Counted from the stretch's first letter, positions 1-8,909 are shown. The stretch is DNA of 64,000 bases from Chromohalobacter canadensis (GCF_029544075.1 NZ_JAJQJH010000009.1:1-64000), one strand, 5' to 3'. Made by a program: numbers and translations. Notes: generated from the sequence alone by a model not told the origin.

Positions 1-59
1 GTCGAGAGGGTACCGGCGCTGGCCCTCCTTCCTCTACCTGGCGGTCCAAAGTGCTGCGG
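1..59. other. GC-rich left-edge fragment, unassigned
   Basis: The first 59 bases are clearly GC-richer than the AT-rich ATP-grasp gene they abut. On the minus strand one frame stays open to the window edge (reading about NRSTLDRQVEEGG), but it is too short to assign. The composition change coincides with the premature end of the ATP-grasp reading frame. This is consistent with a deletion or insertion junction, possibly the edge of a mobile element. Confidence 0.3.
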
Positions 60-923
60 TTATTCTATGAATCCAAGAACATGAGCAGGTAACGCAGGCC
101 CCATCAATCTCGAGTTCACTTCTACTAACCTTGGTCCTTGTTCAGTTAATATGACCTCACTATGGGCGGCACCAAAACATATGCCTAAAGCATCCAGACA
201 ATCAAAAATATAGGATACTAATAAAGAGCGTCCTTCTGATAGATCTTGGCACAGACACATTGAGCTTGATATCGGAGTATTCCCCCAGTAAGTTACATCT
301 TTGTAATGGAGATCCGTCAATAAGTGGACTCCATTTATAGTTACTGTGTTGATAACATACATTGGCCCCTTTAGGAAATCTTGCACTAATAATTTCTCAT
401 TAACTCTACCAAGGCGATTTTTTATACCCAGTATATTACGAGCAGAAACGGTTAGCTGTTCAAAATTTGAAACCCTGTTGACCGACTCGCTAGCAGAGCT
501 GTTAACGGGTTTTACGATCATTTCATGATCAATATTGATATTTTTAAGTTCATTCAGGCTAGATACCGTAAAACTTCTGGCGATTGGTATTTGTGCTTTA
601 TTAAGAGCATGTAGCATCAGGTCTTTGTTTTGCCTAGCTTCTTGCAATCTTGGCTCATTATGAGGTAGGCCAAGCTCTTGACTAATTCTATCAGTAGCAC
701 CAATAGCCTCTTCGCAACCAGGTAAGAGGCAATAAGGATTATACTTCTTGATTTTCTCTAATGCCTCTTCTTCTGTTCGCGATGATATTTCTGTGTGAAT
801 TTTAAATAATGATGCTTTATCACTGCCAATATAAGATATTATTAGATCTATGCCATTATCTATTAGCTCTTGGCATAGATCTAGGCCACTGCTTCTTGGG
901 TTTATTACTACGATACGCATCAT
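60..923 (-). pseudogene. ATP-grasp family ligase, C-terminally truncated
   Basis: 287 residues. The N-terminus (RIVVINPRSSG) and the glutamate-asparagine metal motif near the end (LVEVNSR, about residue 267) are typical of free-standing ATP-grasp carboxylate-amine ligases, which activate a carboxylate as acyl phosphate and join it to an amine. Family members usually run near 400 residues; here the protein stops about 15 residues after LVEVNSR, exactly where base composition changes from AT-rich to GC-rich. I therefore read it as missing its C-terminal part. It is the last gene of a six-gene leftward operon, 7 bases after the FAD/NAD(P)-binding gene. Two adjacent ATGs (923 and 920) follow a TAGGAG ribosome site; the second has the better spacing. 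Substrate unknown. It could still be a short functional variant. Confidence 0.6.
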
Positions 924-930
924 TATACTC

Positions 931-2373
931 CTAAAGAGATTTTGAGATTATATTTGCTTGGCGACTGAGAGCCTCAAGTGAATTTGTAAGGTAATAGAAG
1001 TTTGCTGTGGGTTGACCAATTAAATATATATCTGGATTGCTTTTAAGGCTTCCTGTCGAAGGGTCTATGGATAGGCTATTGAAGTACATCGAGTGTTCTC
1101 CCTTGCAAGGTGAAAATCTCTCCAAGATTTTTTTGTTGCTTGGTATGAAGCCATATGATTCATATTCTGGGGAAGCTGCGTTATATACTTTATCTGCAAA
1201 CGATATGCCTTTGTTATGACGAATATCAAATTCATCATAACGGTTTTTATTGATTGACTGGGTGCCGCTCAAAATTACTAGCTGTCCTTTTTGAATGGCT
1301 TTTTTTAATGTATTAGCGGTCTCGATAGGCATCGGGTTCATAAATGAACGAAATCTTCTTTCCCATTTATCAAGAAAGAGGGCGGCTTGCCTATTAGACA
1401 TTTTTTGCCAAATCTTTTCGATGTTGGGATGTAATATTTTTAATATTGTTTCGAGAGTGTTCTCTCCGCTGTTGGCTAATAGCAGAGAGTGTGAGAGTCG
1501 TTCCTCAGGCGTTAGCCTAGATAAAAAGTGTTGCTTAAAATGTTCTAATTCAATATGCTCTTTTTTGGCTATTTTATAGATTTCTTTATACACTTGACGA
1601 GCTATGTTGATGCTGTCACTTATTTCTCCTGTTAGTATTTCCATGTTTGTGTGAGTCAAGTGATATTCTGCGAGCGCATTTCTAACTCGCGGAAGGTTTC
1701 CATATCGTGTGGCCATAAAAATCCGTCCTTTATGCCCACCTTCTAAAAGGCTCTTGGCTATATCCACCGCGGTTAGACCGCTTCCGATTATAGCTACCCT
1801 ATCCTTATCTAGTATTCGGTATAGGCTTTCGGATAGTGGGTAGACGCTAGCTATGTAGCCTTGGTTATTGGCGAGATTGTAAAAGTCTTTTGGCTTGCTT
1901 GTTCCAAACCCCAAAATTAATTTGTTGACGGTTTTTTGTGAGCTGTCTTGCCTGTTTACGATGTACTTCCCTTTACATTCATCTATTGAGGTGGCGGGTT
2001 TGTTAAATATTTTTACTTCCACTCCTTTTGACTTTATTTCGGACATGGTTTCAAGGAAGGTATAGGCAATATACCGGCCAAATATTTTTCGGGGTGAGTA
2101 TTCATGTTTTTTTACTTGGATTGTGTTTGAAAGTAAAGGGTGGCGTTGGCACCACTTTATATACTCGCTTTCTTGGTTTTTAAGACTCAGTGAGGAGTTT
2201 GGTAGATTCATTAAAGCTTTGTGTATGTCATTCTGATAGGCTCTTCCTGGACCTATTTTAGGTCTTGCGGCATAAATAGTGATGCTGCTTATGTTGCTGC
2301 AAGTGGTATTCTTTAGTATTGAGTTTAATACTATAACTACAGATGCGCCGTCACCTATGATTCCTAATTCCAT
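931..2373 (-). CDS. FAD/NAD(P)-binding oxidoreductase-like protein
   Basis: 480 residues. It begins with a Rossmann-type dinucleotide motif (GIIGDGASVV, residues 4-13) and has a second one around residue 195 (VAIIGSGLTAVDIA). This resembles the FAD-NAD(P)-binding family found beside siderophore and small-molecule pathways and the YdhS-like proteins, with distant kinship to amine N-hydroxylases. A redox tailoring role is an inference. The base composition is strongly AT-rich, unlike the catabolic genes further right. The start is supported by AAGGTGA upstream. It lies between the MFS transporter (30 bases) and the ATP-grasp gene (7 bases), in one operon. Confidence 0.65.
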   Translation of the reverse strand: MELGIIGDGASVVIVLNSILKNTTCSNISSITIYAARPKIGPGRAYQNDIHKALMNLPNSSLSLKNQESEYIKWCQRHPLLSNTIQVKKHEYSPRKIFGRYIAYTFLETMSEIKSKGVEVKIFNKPATSIDECKGKYIVNRQDSSQKTVNKLILGFGTSKPKDFYNLANNQGYIASVYPLSESLYRILDKDRVAIIGSGLTAVDIAKSLLEGGHKGRIFMATRYGNLPRVRNALAEYHLTHTNMEILTGEISDSINIARQVYKEIYKIAKKEHIELEHFKQHFLSRLTPEERLSHSLLLANSGENTLETILKILHPNIEKIWQKMSNRQAALFLDKWERRFRSFMNPMPIETANTLKKAIQKGQLVILSGTQSINKNRYDEFDIRHNKGISFADKVYNAASPEYESYGFIPSNKKILERFSPCKGEHSMYFNSLSIDPSTGSLKSNPDIYLIGQPTANFYYLTNSLEALSRQANIISKSL

Positions 2374-2403
2374 TCCAGCTTCACCTTTTGGCTTAGGTTT
2401 AAG

Positions 2404-3558
2404 TTAAGCTTTTATGCCAACTTTGGCTGCTATGACTATTAGTTGTAAGCTGATGGCTATAATCATGATCGCTGAAGCAGCTATAGGGAGAGTAGTCGGA
2501 CCTAACAAGTCGTTACCAAGCAATACTCCACCTAGCATGGCCCCAATAGCGCTACCTAAATAGTTGGCTGAACTATTCAGAGCAACTGCTATGCTGCCAT
2601 GTTCTGGTTGAAGGTCGAGAAGAACGTGTTGTTGAGGTGCCAGAGAGGACCAACCCATTGCGCCCCACAATAGAAATGGAATGAACGACAAAAGTGCAGG
2701 GCCCGAATCTGTTAGCGGTAGGCATAATAAGGCTATGGCTAGAATGGTTAGAATTATCAACAGCACTGAACCTGGACGGTTGGTTCGGTCAATAATATGA
2801 CCGACGGAAAAAGCTGCTGTTACACCACCAGCTCCCCAGACCCATAGATAAATTGTAGGATCGGAGGCTAGGCCTAGCCCTTTCAGCAGGGGGGCTATGT
2901 ATGTATACAAGCCCAAGCTGGCTATGGCCGTGAATAGCGTAACGGTGACAACGATAGCGACGCGTGGATGTATGAGCATATTGACTCGCGCGCGCAGAGA
3001 TGGTGGCGGGGGCACTTGGATCGTAGGGAGCTTGGCGAGTATGCCAATCGCTGTTATCGAGCCCATCAGGGCGACTAGCAAAAGAGTGCTCTGCCAGCCG
3101 AAGGCGTTCGCGATCTGAATTCCGATGGGAACACCAACTACCGTGCCAGTGCCCATACCTCCAAGGATGATGCCGAGCGCACGTCCTTTGCGCTCCTTAG
3201 TAACTAGGTTGCTGGCTACGGCAGCGGCGACAGGTGCAAAAACCCCAGCGCCGGCACCGGCAATACAGCGCGAAATGAGCAAGAGTGTAAAATTACCAAC
3301 AACCACTGATAGTAAGTTGCCTAGCACGAACAGTGACATAGCCAATACTAGTATCCGACGAATCGGCTGGCCGGCTAATGCTGTCGCCAGGGCGGGAGCG
3401 GCTACGGCATAACATAGAGTAAAGGCAGTAACCACTTGAGCAGCTGCGCCTTCGGTGATGTCGAAAGAAGTAGCTATGTCTGGCAAGAGACCTGCTAATA
3501 CATATGCATCAAGACCCAGTGCAAACATGGCACAAGATAGCAAAAGAAGATTAAACAT
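2404..3558 (-). CDS. MFS transporter, DHA1-like (putative exporter)
   Basis: 384 residues, with about twelve hydrophobic segments, the usual size for a 12-helix major facilitator. The DHA1/AraJ-like pattern includes a D(A)Y motif in helix 1 (LGLDAYVLAGLLPDIA) and a conserved arginine in helix 4 (ISRCIAGAGAG). I chose the ATG at 3558 because a perfect AAGGAG lies 6 bases before it; the in-frame upstream extension would overlap the previous gene. It is located inside a putative biosynthetic operon between an oxidoreductase and an FAD protein, so export of the cluster product is the likely role (inference). Drug or sugar efflux is the alternative. Confidence 0.75.
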   Translation of the reverse strand: MFNLLLLSCAMFALGLDAYVLAGLLPDIATSFDITEGAAAQVVTAFTLCYAVAAPALATALAGQPIRRILVLAMSLFVLGNLLSVVVGNFTLLLISRCIAGAGAGVFAPVAAAVASNLVTKERKGRALGIILGGMGTGTVVGVPIGIQIANAFGWQSTLLLVALMGSITAIGILAKLPTIQVPPPPSLRARVNMLIHPRVAIVVTVTLFTAIASLGLYTYIAPLLKGLGLASDPTIYLWVWGAGGVTAAFSVGHIIDRTNRPGSVLLIILTILAIALLCLPLTDSGPALLSFIPFLLWGAMGWSSLAPQQHVLLDLQPEHGSIAVALNSSANYLGSAIGAMLGGVLLGNDLLGPTTLPIAASAIMIIAISLQLIVIAAKVGIKA

Positions 3559-3577
3559 ATATACTCCTTGCTTAAGT

Positions 3578-4660
3578 TTAACCCAGGATCTCATCCGTCA
3601 GCGTGGCTGGGTCGGCAGGGCGTCGGCTGCCACGAATACGATAGGGTCCTACTGCTTTTGCATTTAGCTCCACCAAGTTTAGGAGTTTCTGCAGGCGCAA
3701 GGAATTATCGAGATCACAGAAGGGTGTGTCGGGCTGTATCCTGCCTTCGGTATAGTCAACTGCTGCTCGGGAAAGTTGAGTCAACTTGGCAATAGTCAAC
3801 GCGCCCATTCCAGCCGTCCCATTATCGGTAACTAGCTCACGTAAGGGAGTTTTATCTGGACGGTCAGGGTCCCAAATTGTCAAAAGATCTGAATCCCATG
3901 TGGGTGTGTCATATACAGCGTGGGCATAAACGCTAAAACCATCTGGTTTGGTGAAAATGAAATCGACTGTGCGCTGACGTTCGATATTTACGAAACTGCT
4001 GTATCCAGTCACTATCGCCTTATTGAGCCGTGCGCCGACATACAAGCTATCCAGTATCGATGATCCAGATACAGAAAAATCGGAATAGGTACCTATCGCA
4101 CTATGATATTCGAGCGGTGCCGTGTCCCCTATGACATGTTCGATAAGATCTAGAGGATGGACAATTTCGCTGACCGCTCCGCTGGTACGGCGGTGGTCGT
4201 TAATGCGGTCTTTCCCCCAAATGAAGTGAGCCCGTGACAGCATCAGCCCATGTTGACGAACATAATCTTTTAAAGTACTAGTGACAGCGGAATAGCGCTC
4301 TACCATATCCATTGCGAAGCCTGCTGTGTTCTGCATACAAGACTCGACAAGAGGCAAGTTGTCACAGCGATTCACCAAAGGCTTTTCACAAATAATAAAG
4401 CCACGATAGCCATTGAGTTTTTGGAGGATGTTAAAGTGTTCGCCATCAGTCACGGCAACTACCACGATGTCAGGCATGAACTGGCTCAATGCTGACGCAA
4501 TATCTGTATAGCTTGGTATGCCCACCTCTATTGGAGAGCGGTTGATATAGGCAAGATTAATCATAGACTGAGAATTACGGGCGCGTTCACGGTTGATTTC
4601 GTAGAAAGCGCTCAGGAAACGCTTTCCGGCATAGCCGAGCCCCACGATCAATATTCTCAT
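3578..4660 (-). CDS. Gfo/Idh/MocA-family oxidoreductase
   Basis: 360 residues. The N-terminal NAD(P)-binding Rossmann fold begins with ILIVGLGYAGKRF, and the family EKP signature appears as IICEKPLV near residue 95. A histidine-containing segment (VSEIVHPLDLIEH, about residue 185) sits where the family has its catalytic His/Asp. These enzymes oxidise or reduce sugar-like alcohols or imines. The start codon overlaps the stop of the acetyltransferase (ATGA at 4657-4660), so the two are translationally coupled. As part of the leftward operon with an ALAS-like synthase, a reductive tailoring step on an amino-ketone is plausible but not shown. Confidence 0.75.
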   Translation of the reverse strand: MRILIVGLGYAGKRFLSAFYEINRERARNSQSMINLAYINRSPIEVGIPSYTDIASALSQFMPDIVVVAVTDGEHFNILQKLNGYRGFIICEKPLVNRCDNLPLVESCMQNTAGFAMDMVERYSAVTSTLKDYVRQHGLMLSRAHFIWGKDRINDHRRTSGAVSEIVHPLDLIEHVIGDTAPLEYHSAIGTYSDFSVSGSSILDSLYVGARLNKAIVTGYSSFVNIERQRTVDFIFTKPDGFSVYAHAVYDTPTWDSDLLTIWDPDRPDKTPLRELVTDNGTAGMGALTIAKLTQLSRAAVDYTEGRIQPDTPFCDLDNSLRLQKLLNLVELNAKAVGPYRIRGSRRPADPATLTDEILG

Positions 4661-5163
4661 ATCGCATTCCTATTGCGTGGGTGATAATAAAGAAGGTCCT
4701 CACCTGATGGTTCAAATCCCATAGAGGTGTATAGGCGTAGAGCCCCGGGGGTGGTTTCCAATGTGACTTCCCTGACTCCTTGAGCTGTGAACCATTCCAG
4801 CAAAGATTGGATCAGCGCCCGCCCAAGGCCTAACTCACGCCACTCGGAATCTACGACCACTGTCTGGATCCAGCCAACTAGACCATTGGGGCAATGAATC
4901 CCCGGTACTCTTTTATTCACTAGACCAATGGCACAGCCGGTTGCTTTTTGTGTGGTGGACTGACGCGCCACAGCAATATGGATAGGCTCATCGTCGACTA
5001 GTTGTTTCTCCAACCAGGTGCGATAAGCATTCTGCCAGCATTGCTCCTCGGCTAGGTCTTGAGCAGCGTAATGTGCGTCACCGCCAGATAGAAGAAGGGA
5101 GCGCAGCGTGATCAGCTGAGGAATATCCCAGGTTTGGGCAGTATCGATGATGATGTCTGACAT
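4657..5163 (-). CDS. GNAT-family N-acetyltransferase
   Basis: 168 residues. It has the acetyl-CoA-binding motif A of GNAT enzymes (VDSEWRELGLGRALIQSLL, about residues 104-122) and the C-terminal beta-bulge segment ending in LYTSMGFEPSGE. It would acetylate a primary amine. The ATG at 5163 is chosen because AGGAG stands 8 bases upstream; the longer reading frame starts 18 bases earlier, next to the stop of the upstream synthase gene. It sits between the ALAS-like synthase and the Gfo/Idh reductase, so the amino-ketone or its derivative is a candidate substrate. Self-resistance by acetylation is another option. Confidence 0.7.
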   Translation of the reverse strand: MSDIIIDTAQTWDIPQLITLRSLLLSGGDAHYAAQDLAEEQCWQNAYRTWLEKQLVDDEPIHIAVARQSTTQKATGCAIGLVNKRVPGIHCPNGLVGWIQTVVVDSEWRELGLGRALIQSLLEWFTAQGVREVTLETTPGALRLYTSMGFEPSGEDLLYYHPRNRNAI

Positions 5164-5180
5164 TGAGTTGACTCCTGCCA

Positions 5181-6415
5181 TTATTTCAGCGTTATAGTTG
5201 CCTCTTCCCCCCGACGTGATGAGAGAAAAGGAATATCCAGTTTCTTGAAAGTATTCTGCAAGGCCACAACCAGCTCTTGGATGTGAATATCGGTATGGCA
5301 GGGAGTTATGTTGAGTCTGAATCGCTCAGTACCTTGAGCTACGGTAGGGGAGTTGATTGGCTGAATGTAAATGCCATAGGTGTCGGCCAAATGCTTAGCA
5401 GCCTGTGTGCACTTCACGGCATCCCCAATAGGCACAGGTAGGATGTGCGTCTCGGAGCAGCTCATGACCGGAATACAGGCCTCTTGTAACTTCTGGCGAA
5501 GTAAGCCGCTCTTGGTTAGTAGGGTATGGCGTTCAGTATCTGAAACTTTGAGATGCTCGATGCTGGCTTGGCAAGCCGCTACAACAGCAGGCGGCAACGC
5601 GGTCGTGAAGATGAAGCCCGTGCAAAATGACCTGATTGCATCTATCAGTGGGGCTGATCCTGTGATGTAGCCGCCGATGACACCTACCGCTTTGGCCATG
5701 GTTCCTTGGATGATATCGATTCGACTTGCGATACCGAGCTCAGCAGCAATACCTGCCCCACGCGGGCCATACATGCCTACAGCGTGAACTTCGTCGAGAT
5801 AAGTCAGAGCATTGTGGCGTTCAGCTAGTGCGACTATTTCGGATAAGGGAGCGATATCGCCATCCATGGAGTAGACGGATTCAAAGACGATAATTTTCGG
5901 GGCACCTACCGGAGCAGCTTCAAGCTTTTTGGCCAGGTCGCTGACATCGTTATGTGTAAAGATATGCCGAGTGGCTGAAGTGCTGCGGATACCATTGATG
6001 ATAGAGGCATGGTTATTGGCATCAGAGAAAACCTGGCAATTATCGAGCATGCGAATCAGGCACTGCAGAGTTGCATCGTTGGACGAAAACCCAGTGCGGA
6101 CTCCTTGCCGTGCCAGTTTGCCAGCGAGAGCTCTAGGTCCGTGAAGAAGGAGTGCGAACCACCTATGTTGCGTGAGCCGCCCGCCCCTGCACCGTGAGAT
6201 CGGGTAGCGCGGATCATTGCGTCAAGCACTACTGGATGCTGGGACATATTGAGGTAGTCATTACTGCACCAGATTATCCCCCCATTTTGCGGATCACCGT
6301 CCATGAGACAGTGGGGGTATTCTCCGCAGATACGGTCGATGCGGCGGAATACTCGGTACTCACCTGATGCCTTCAGCGCGCTGACTCTTGCTTCGAACAG
6401 ATCGTCGTAACGCAT
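5181..6415 (-). pseudogene. ALAS-type alpha-oxoamine synthase, frameshifted
   Basis: PLP-dependent enzyme of the 5-aminolevulinate synthase/AONS/CqsA family, which condenses glycine or another amino acid with an acyl-CoA. The N-terminal half (start 6415 after CTGGAG) reads [38 protein letters not shown], closest to ALAS. After GKESALGF the frame is lost near 6085. The continuation, [20 protein letters not shown], is found in another frame and runs to 5181 with [19 protein letters not shown] and the Schiff-base lysine in GTMAKAVG. At the join about four residues (normally SGYxx) are also missing, so this is a roughly 13-base deletion rather than a one-base reading error. It is the first gene of the operon and probably inactive. 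Confidence 0.8.
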
Positions 6416-6515
6416 GGTTGCTCCAGGAGATTCATATTTAACAAGAACCGGCCTGCATCGCCTGAGACGATGCACTGCCTTGCTACGAAGTCATTATCAT
6501 TGAGTGCTCTCTGGA

Positions 6516-6580
6516 GGGTACAGATACAAAAATATTTAATTTATGGGGTACAAGTTGTAGATTATAGAATCTGTGCCCCA
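6516..6580. promoter_or_regulatory. Candidate MocR operator (GGGTACA repeats)
   Basis: The AT-rich divergent intergenic region carries two direct copies of GGGTACA (6516-6522 and 6546-6552) exactly 30 bases apart. There is an inverted near-copy, TGTGCCCCA (6572-6580), which pairs imperfectly with TGGGGTACA (6544-6552). MocR/GabR-type regulators are known to bind direct repeats spaced by about three helical turns, so this is the likely site for the adjacent regulator. The assignment rests on spacing and position only. Confidence 0.45.
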
Positions 6581-6599
6581 CTTTTCATTGAGGTGTGTA

Positions 6600-8009
6600 A
6601 TGCAGACCCCGATTTATCAGGGCTTGGCCGATTCGGTCGAGGAAATGATTCGGCGTGGCGTGTACGTGACGGGGAATCGCATGCCGTCGATCCGGGCCTT
6701 TAGTCAGCAGCGCGGTGTTAGCGTGTCTACGAGCGTACGGACTTTCCACGAACTCGAGCGTCGCGGCGTGGTCAGGGCGGCGCCGCGATCGGGATATTTT
6801 GCAGTTGTGCCCGATGAGGCTGCTGAATTGCCAGCGATGGGTTGTACCAGCCATCAGCCCTTGCCTGCTAACAGTGGCTCTGGCGTCTTAAAGCTGCTCG
6901 AAGCTGCACACAATCCGGGTGTAGTGGATTTCGCTATAGCCCGTCCGGCCATGGACCTAGTTCCTAGCCGGGAGCTACAGCGAGCCAGTCGTCAGGTCTG
7001 GAGCGTGGATCGGCAACGATCAGTGACGCCAGCTTTTCCGCCGGGGATTGAGGAACTTCGTGTATTGGTCGCGAAACAGCTTGCGCAGGCTGGTTGCCTA
7101 ATATCTCCTGACGAACTGATCATTACTCAGGGCTGCCAAGCGGCTATCGCTCTAGCACTACGTCTACTGACCGAGCCGGGCGATGTTGTCGCCGTCGAGG
7201 CTCCAACCCATTACGGTATTTTAGAACTCCTGGAACAGCTTGGGTTGCAGGCCCTACCGATACCCACTGATCCGGCTTATGGCATTTCGATGAACGCTTT
7301 GGAACTCGCTTGTCAGCAGTGGCCAGTAAAAGCCTTCATCGTGGTTCCTAATTTCAGCAATCCGTTGGGCTATTGCATGTATGACGCGTGCAAGCAACGC
7401 ATTGTCGATGTAGCAAAGCGTTATAACGTGGCTGTTATTGAGGATGATGTGTTGGGCGAGCTGCGTGAAAATAGTCAACGTCCTAGCCCCATCAAACGTT
7501 GGGACGAGGAAGGCCATGTGTATTACTGTGGCTCTATCACCAAAACCTTCGGTTCAAGCTTTAGGGTCGGTTGGTTGACAGTACCTCAACTCCAGATGCA
7601 AAGAGCCCGCGAAATTCAATACGCCTACACTGTGACAGTCGACATGCATGCTCAGTTGGTCGTGGCGAAATTGCTGGAGACTGCAAGCATTGGCCGCCTC
7701 CTCAACCATGCCTCGGTGACATACAACCGGCGAACGGCTCTCCTGGCACGCCGAGTGGAAGATAGCTTTCCTACAGGCACCCGTATCAGTCGACCACGAG
7801 GTGGCTATCTGTTATGGATTGAGTTGCCAGATGCTATCGATACATCTGCTGTACTGGATGAAGCGCTGCAGGAAGGGGTTTCGTTTGCGCCTGGCAAATT
7901 ATTCTCGATCGACCGTCAGTTCGAGCATTGCTTACGCCTCAATGCTTGTGAATTCGGCACGCGCACTTCGGAAAAAGCGCTGATCAGTCTAGCTAAAATA
8001 ATCAACTGA
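6600..8009 (+). CDS. MocR-family (GntR wHTH + aminotransferase) regulator
   Basis: 469 residues. The N-terminal GntR-type winged helix (about 1-70, MPSIRAFSQQRGVSVSTSV) is followed by a fold-type I aminotransferase domain. Its PLP lysine is visible in GSITKTFGSSFRVGW, and a PNFSNPLGY segment matches the substrate-binding loop. MocR proteins use PLP adducts of amino compounds as effectors. I prefer the ATG at 6600 (TGAGG 6 bases upstream) over the GTG at 6573, which lies inside the likely operator. It is divergent from the operon starting with the PLP-dependent ALAS-like gene, so that operon is the likely target. Like the operon, the gene is less GC-rich than genes to the right. Confidence 0.85.
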   Translation: MQTPIYQGLADSVEEMIRRGVYVTGNRMPSIRAFSQQRGVSVSTSVRTFHELERRGVVRAAPRSGYFAVVPDEAAELPAMGCTSHQPLPANSGSGVLKLLEAAHNPGVVDFAIARPAMDLVPSRELQRASRQVWSVDRQRSVTPAFPPGIEELRVLVAKQLAQAGCLISPDELIITQGCQAAIALALRLLTEPGDVVAVEAPTHYGILELLEQLGLQALPIPTDPAYGISMNALELACQQWPVKAFIVVPNFSNPLGYCMYDACKQRIVDVAKRYNVAVIEDDVLGELRENSQRPSPIKRWDEEGHVYYCGSITKTFGSSFRVGWLTVPQLQMQRAREIQYAYTVTVDMHAQLVVAKLLETASIGRLLNHASVTYNRRTALLARRVEDSFPTGTRISRPRGGYLLWIELPDAIDTSAVLDEALQEGVSFAPGKLFSIDRQFEHCLRLNACEFGTRTSEKALISLAKIIN

Positions 8010-8146
8010 ATTGGTAGCTAAGCCTGGTCAGATGCGAGCATCGATGGCACGGCAAACGGAAGGGGCCTAGTCGGCGTTGATGCCCGCATGGACAGGCTTG
8101 AAGCATCTACCCTCGGCCTTTTCTTTCTGCTCGCATCGGGTGCACG

Positions 8147-8710
8147 GTATCATGCACTCCAGCCAACGCCTGCCTTCCGGGGCTGGCGTTTCACTGCCTT
8201 CCGGGGATCTCCTTGCCATGACACGCGTCGCCATCTTCGTAGATACCCAGAACGTCTACTACACCGTGCGTGAAGCCTACGGCAAACACTTCGATTACCG
8301 CCGGTTCTGGGCGAGGGTCACGGCGAACCGGGAGGTGCTGGCCGCCCGCTGCTATGCCACCGACAAGGGCGACGCGAAGCAGCGCGAATTCCAGAATATT
8401 CTCCGCTCGATCGGCTTCGAGGTCAGGCTCAAGCCGTTCATCCAGCGCGCGGATGGTTCCGCCAAGGGCGATTGGGACGTGGGCATCACGCTGGATGCCA
8501 TCGAGTACGCGGCACAGGCGGATGTGGTGGTGCTGGTCTCCGGCGATGGCGACTTCGACCTGCTGGCGGAGAAAATCCGCGAAGTGCATGGCAAGCGCGT
8601 CGAGGTCTACGGCGTGCCCAAGCTCACCGCCAATTCCCTTATCAACGCCGCGAGCCAGTTCATCCCCATCGAGGGCGAGCTGCTGCTGGGGTGAGGCGCT
8701 GATGCTGAGT
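8147..8710 (+). repeat. 564-bp direct repeat, copy 1 (NYN gene unit)
   Basis: This segment is colinear without indels with 13559-14122. It covers about 70 bases of leader, the NYN nuclease gene and 16 bases after its stop. Differences inside the coding part are about ten third-position changes, all silent; the leader shows several more changes, including ones that would alter residues if translated. Outside these limits the two loci diverge abruptly. Confidence 0.85.
8218..8694 (+). CDS. NYN-domain (LabA/DUF88-like) PIN-type nuclease, copy 1
   Basis: 158 residues. NYN domains are PIN-like RNases. The first acidic motif is at the N-terminus (VAIFVDTQNVYY, Asp about residue 9) and the second is the classic SGDGDFDLLAE near residue 108; GDWDVGITLDA supplies further acidic residues. 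This is the LabA/DUF88 type. The ATG at 8218 is preferred although the frame extends upstream. Between the two copies the 158 residues from this Met are identical, whereas the upstream stretch has residue-changing differences, which marks it as leader. No strong ribosome site is visible. An identical protein is encoded at 13630-14106. Possible roles are RNA processing or a defence or toxin-like nuclease. Confidence 0.85.
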   Translation: MTRVAIFVDTQNVYYTVREAYGKHFDYRRFWARVTANREVLAARCYATDKGDAKQREFQNILRSIGFEVRLKPFIQRADGSAKGDWDVGITLDAIEYAAQADVVVLVSGDGDFDLLAEKIREVHGKRVEVYGVPKLTANSLINAASQFIPIEGELLLG

Positions 8711-8759
8711 GACACATCTGTGAGCAATTGGTAATCCTGCTGACAGGCGAGGATGAAAC

Positions 8760-8909
8760 ATGAAAGATCGAATCGCAAAGTCGACCCCGCTTACGTATTG
8801 CGCGCGCCATATGACCGCTGAGCAAAAGCAGGCGATTCGCAGTAAGGTCATCGACAAAGCCATTGCTCGCCAGAAGCGTGTCCTTGAGCAGGCGAAGGAG
8901 CAGCACTGA
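8760..8909 (+). CDS. Small basic hypothetical protein (49 aa)
   Basis: A 49-codon frame beginning MKDRIAKSTPLTYCARHMTAE and ending in a lysine/arginine/glutamine-rich helix (AIARQKRVLEQAKEQH). It is preceded by GAGGA and directly followed by a good terminator at 8950. I recognise no family. A short helical protein next to a nuclease gene could be a partner or antidote, but nothing in the sequence proves this. No counterpart follows the second NYN copy. Confidence 0.4.
   Translation: MKDRIAKSTPLTYCARHMTAEQKQAIRSKVIDKAIARQKRVLEQAKEQH

Noticed and set aside
6573-6599. GTG at 6573 as start of the MocR gene
   Set aside because: It lies within the putative operator arm and lacks a ribosome site; ATG 6600 has TGAGG at good spacing.
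8077-8217. N-terminal extension of NYN copy 1 (and 13564-13629 for copy 2)
   Set aside because: The two copies differ there at residue-changing positions and no ribosome site fits, while the 158 residues after the internal Met are identical.
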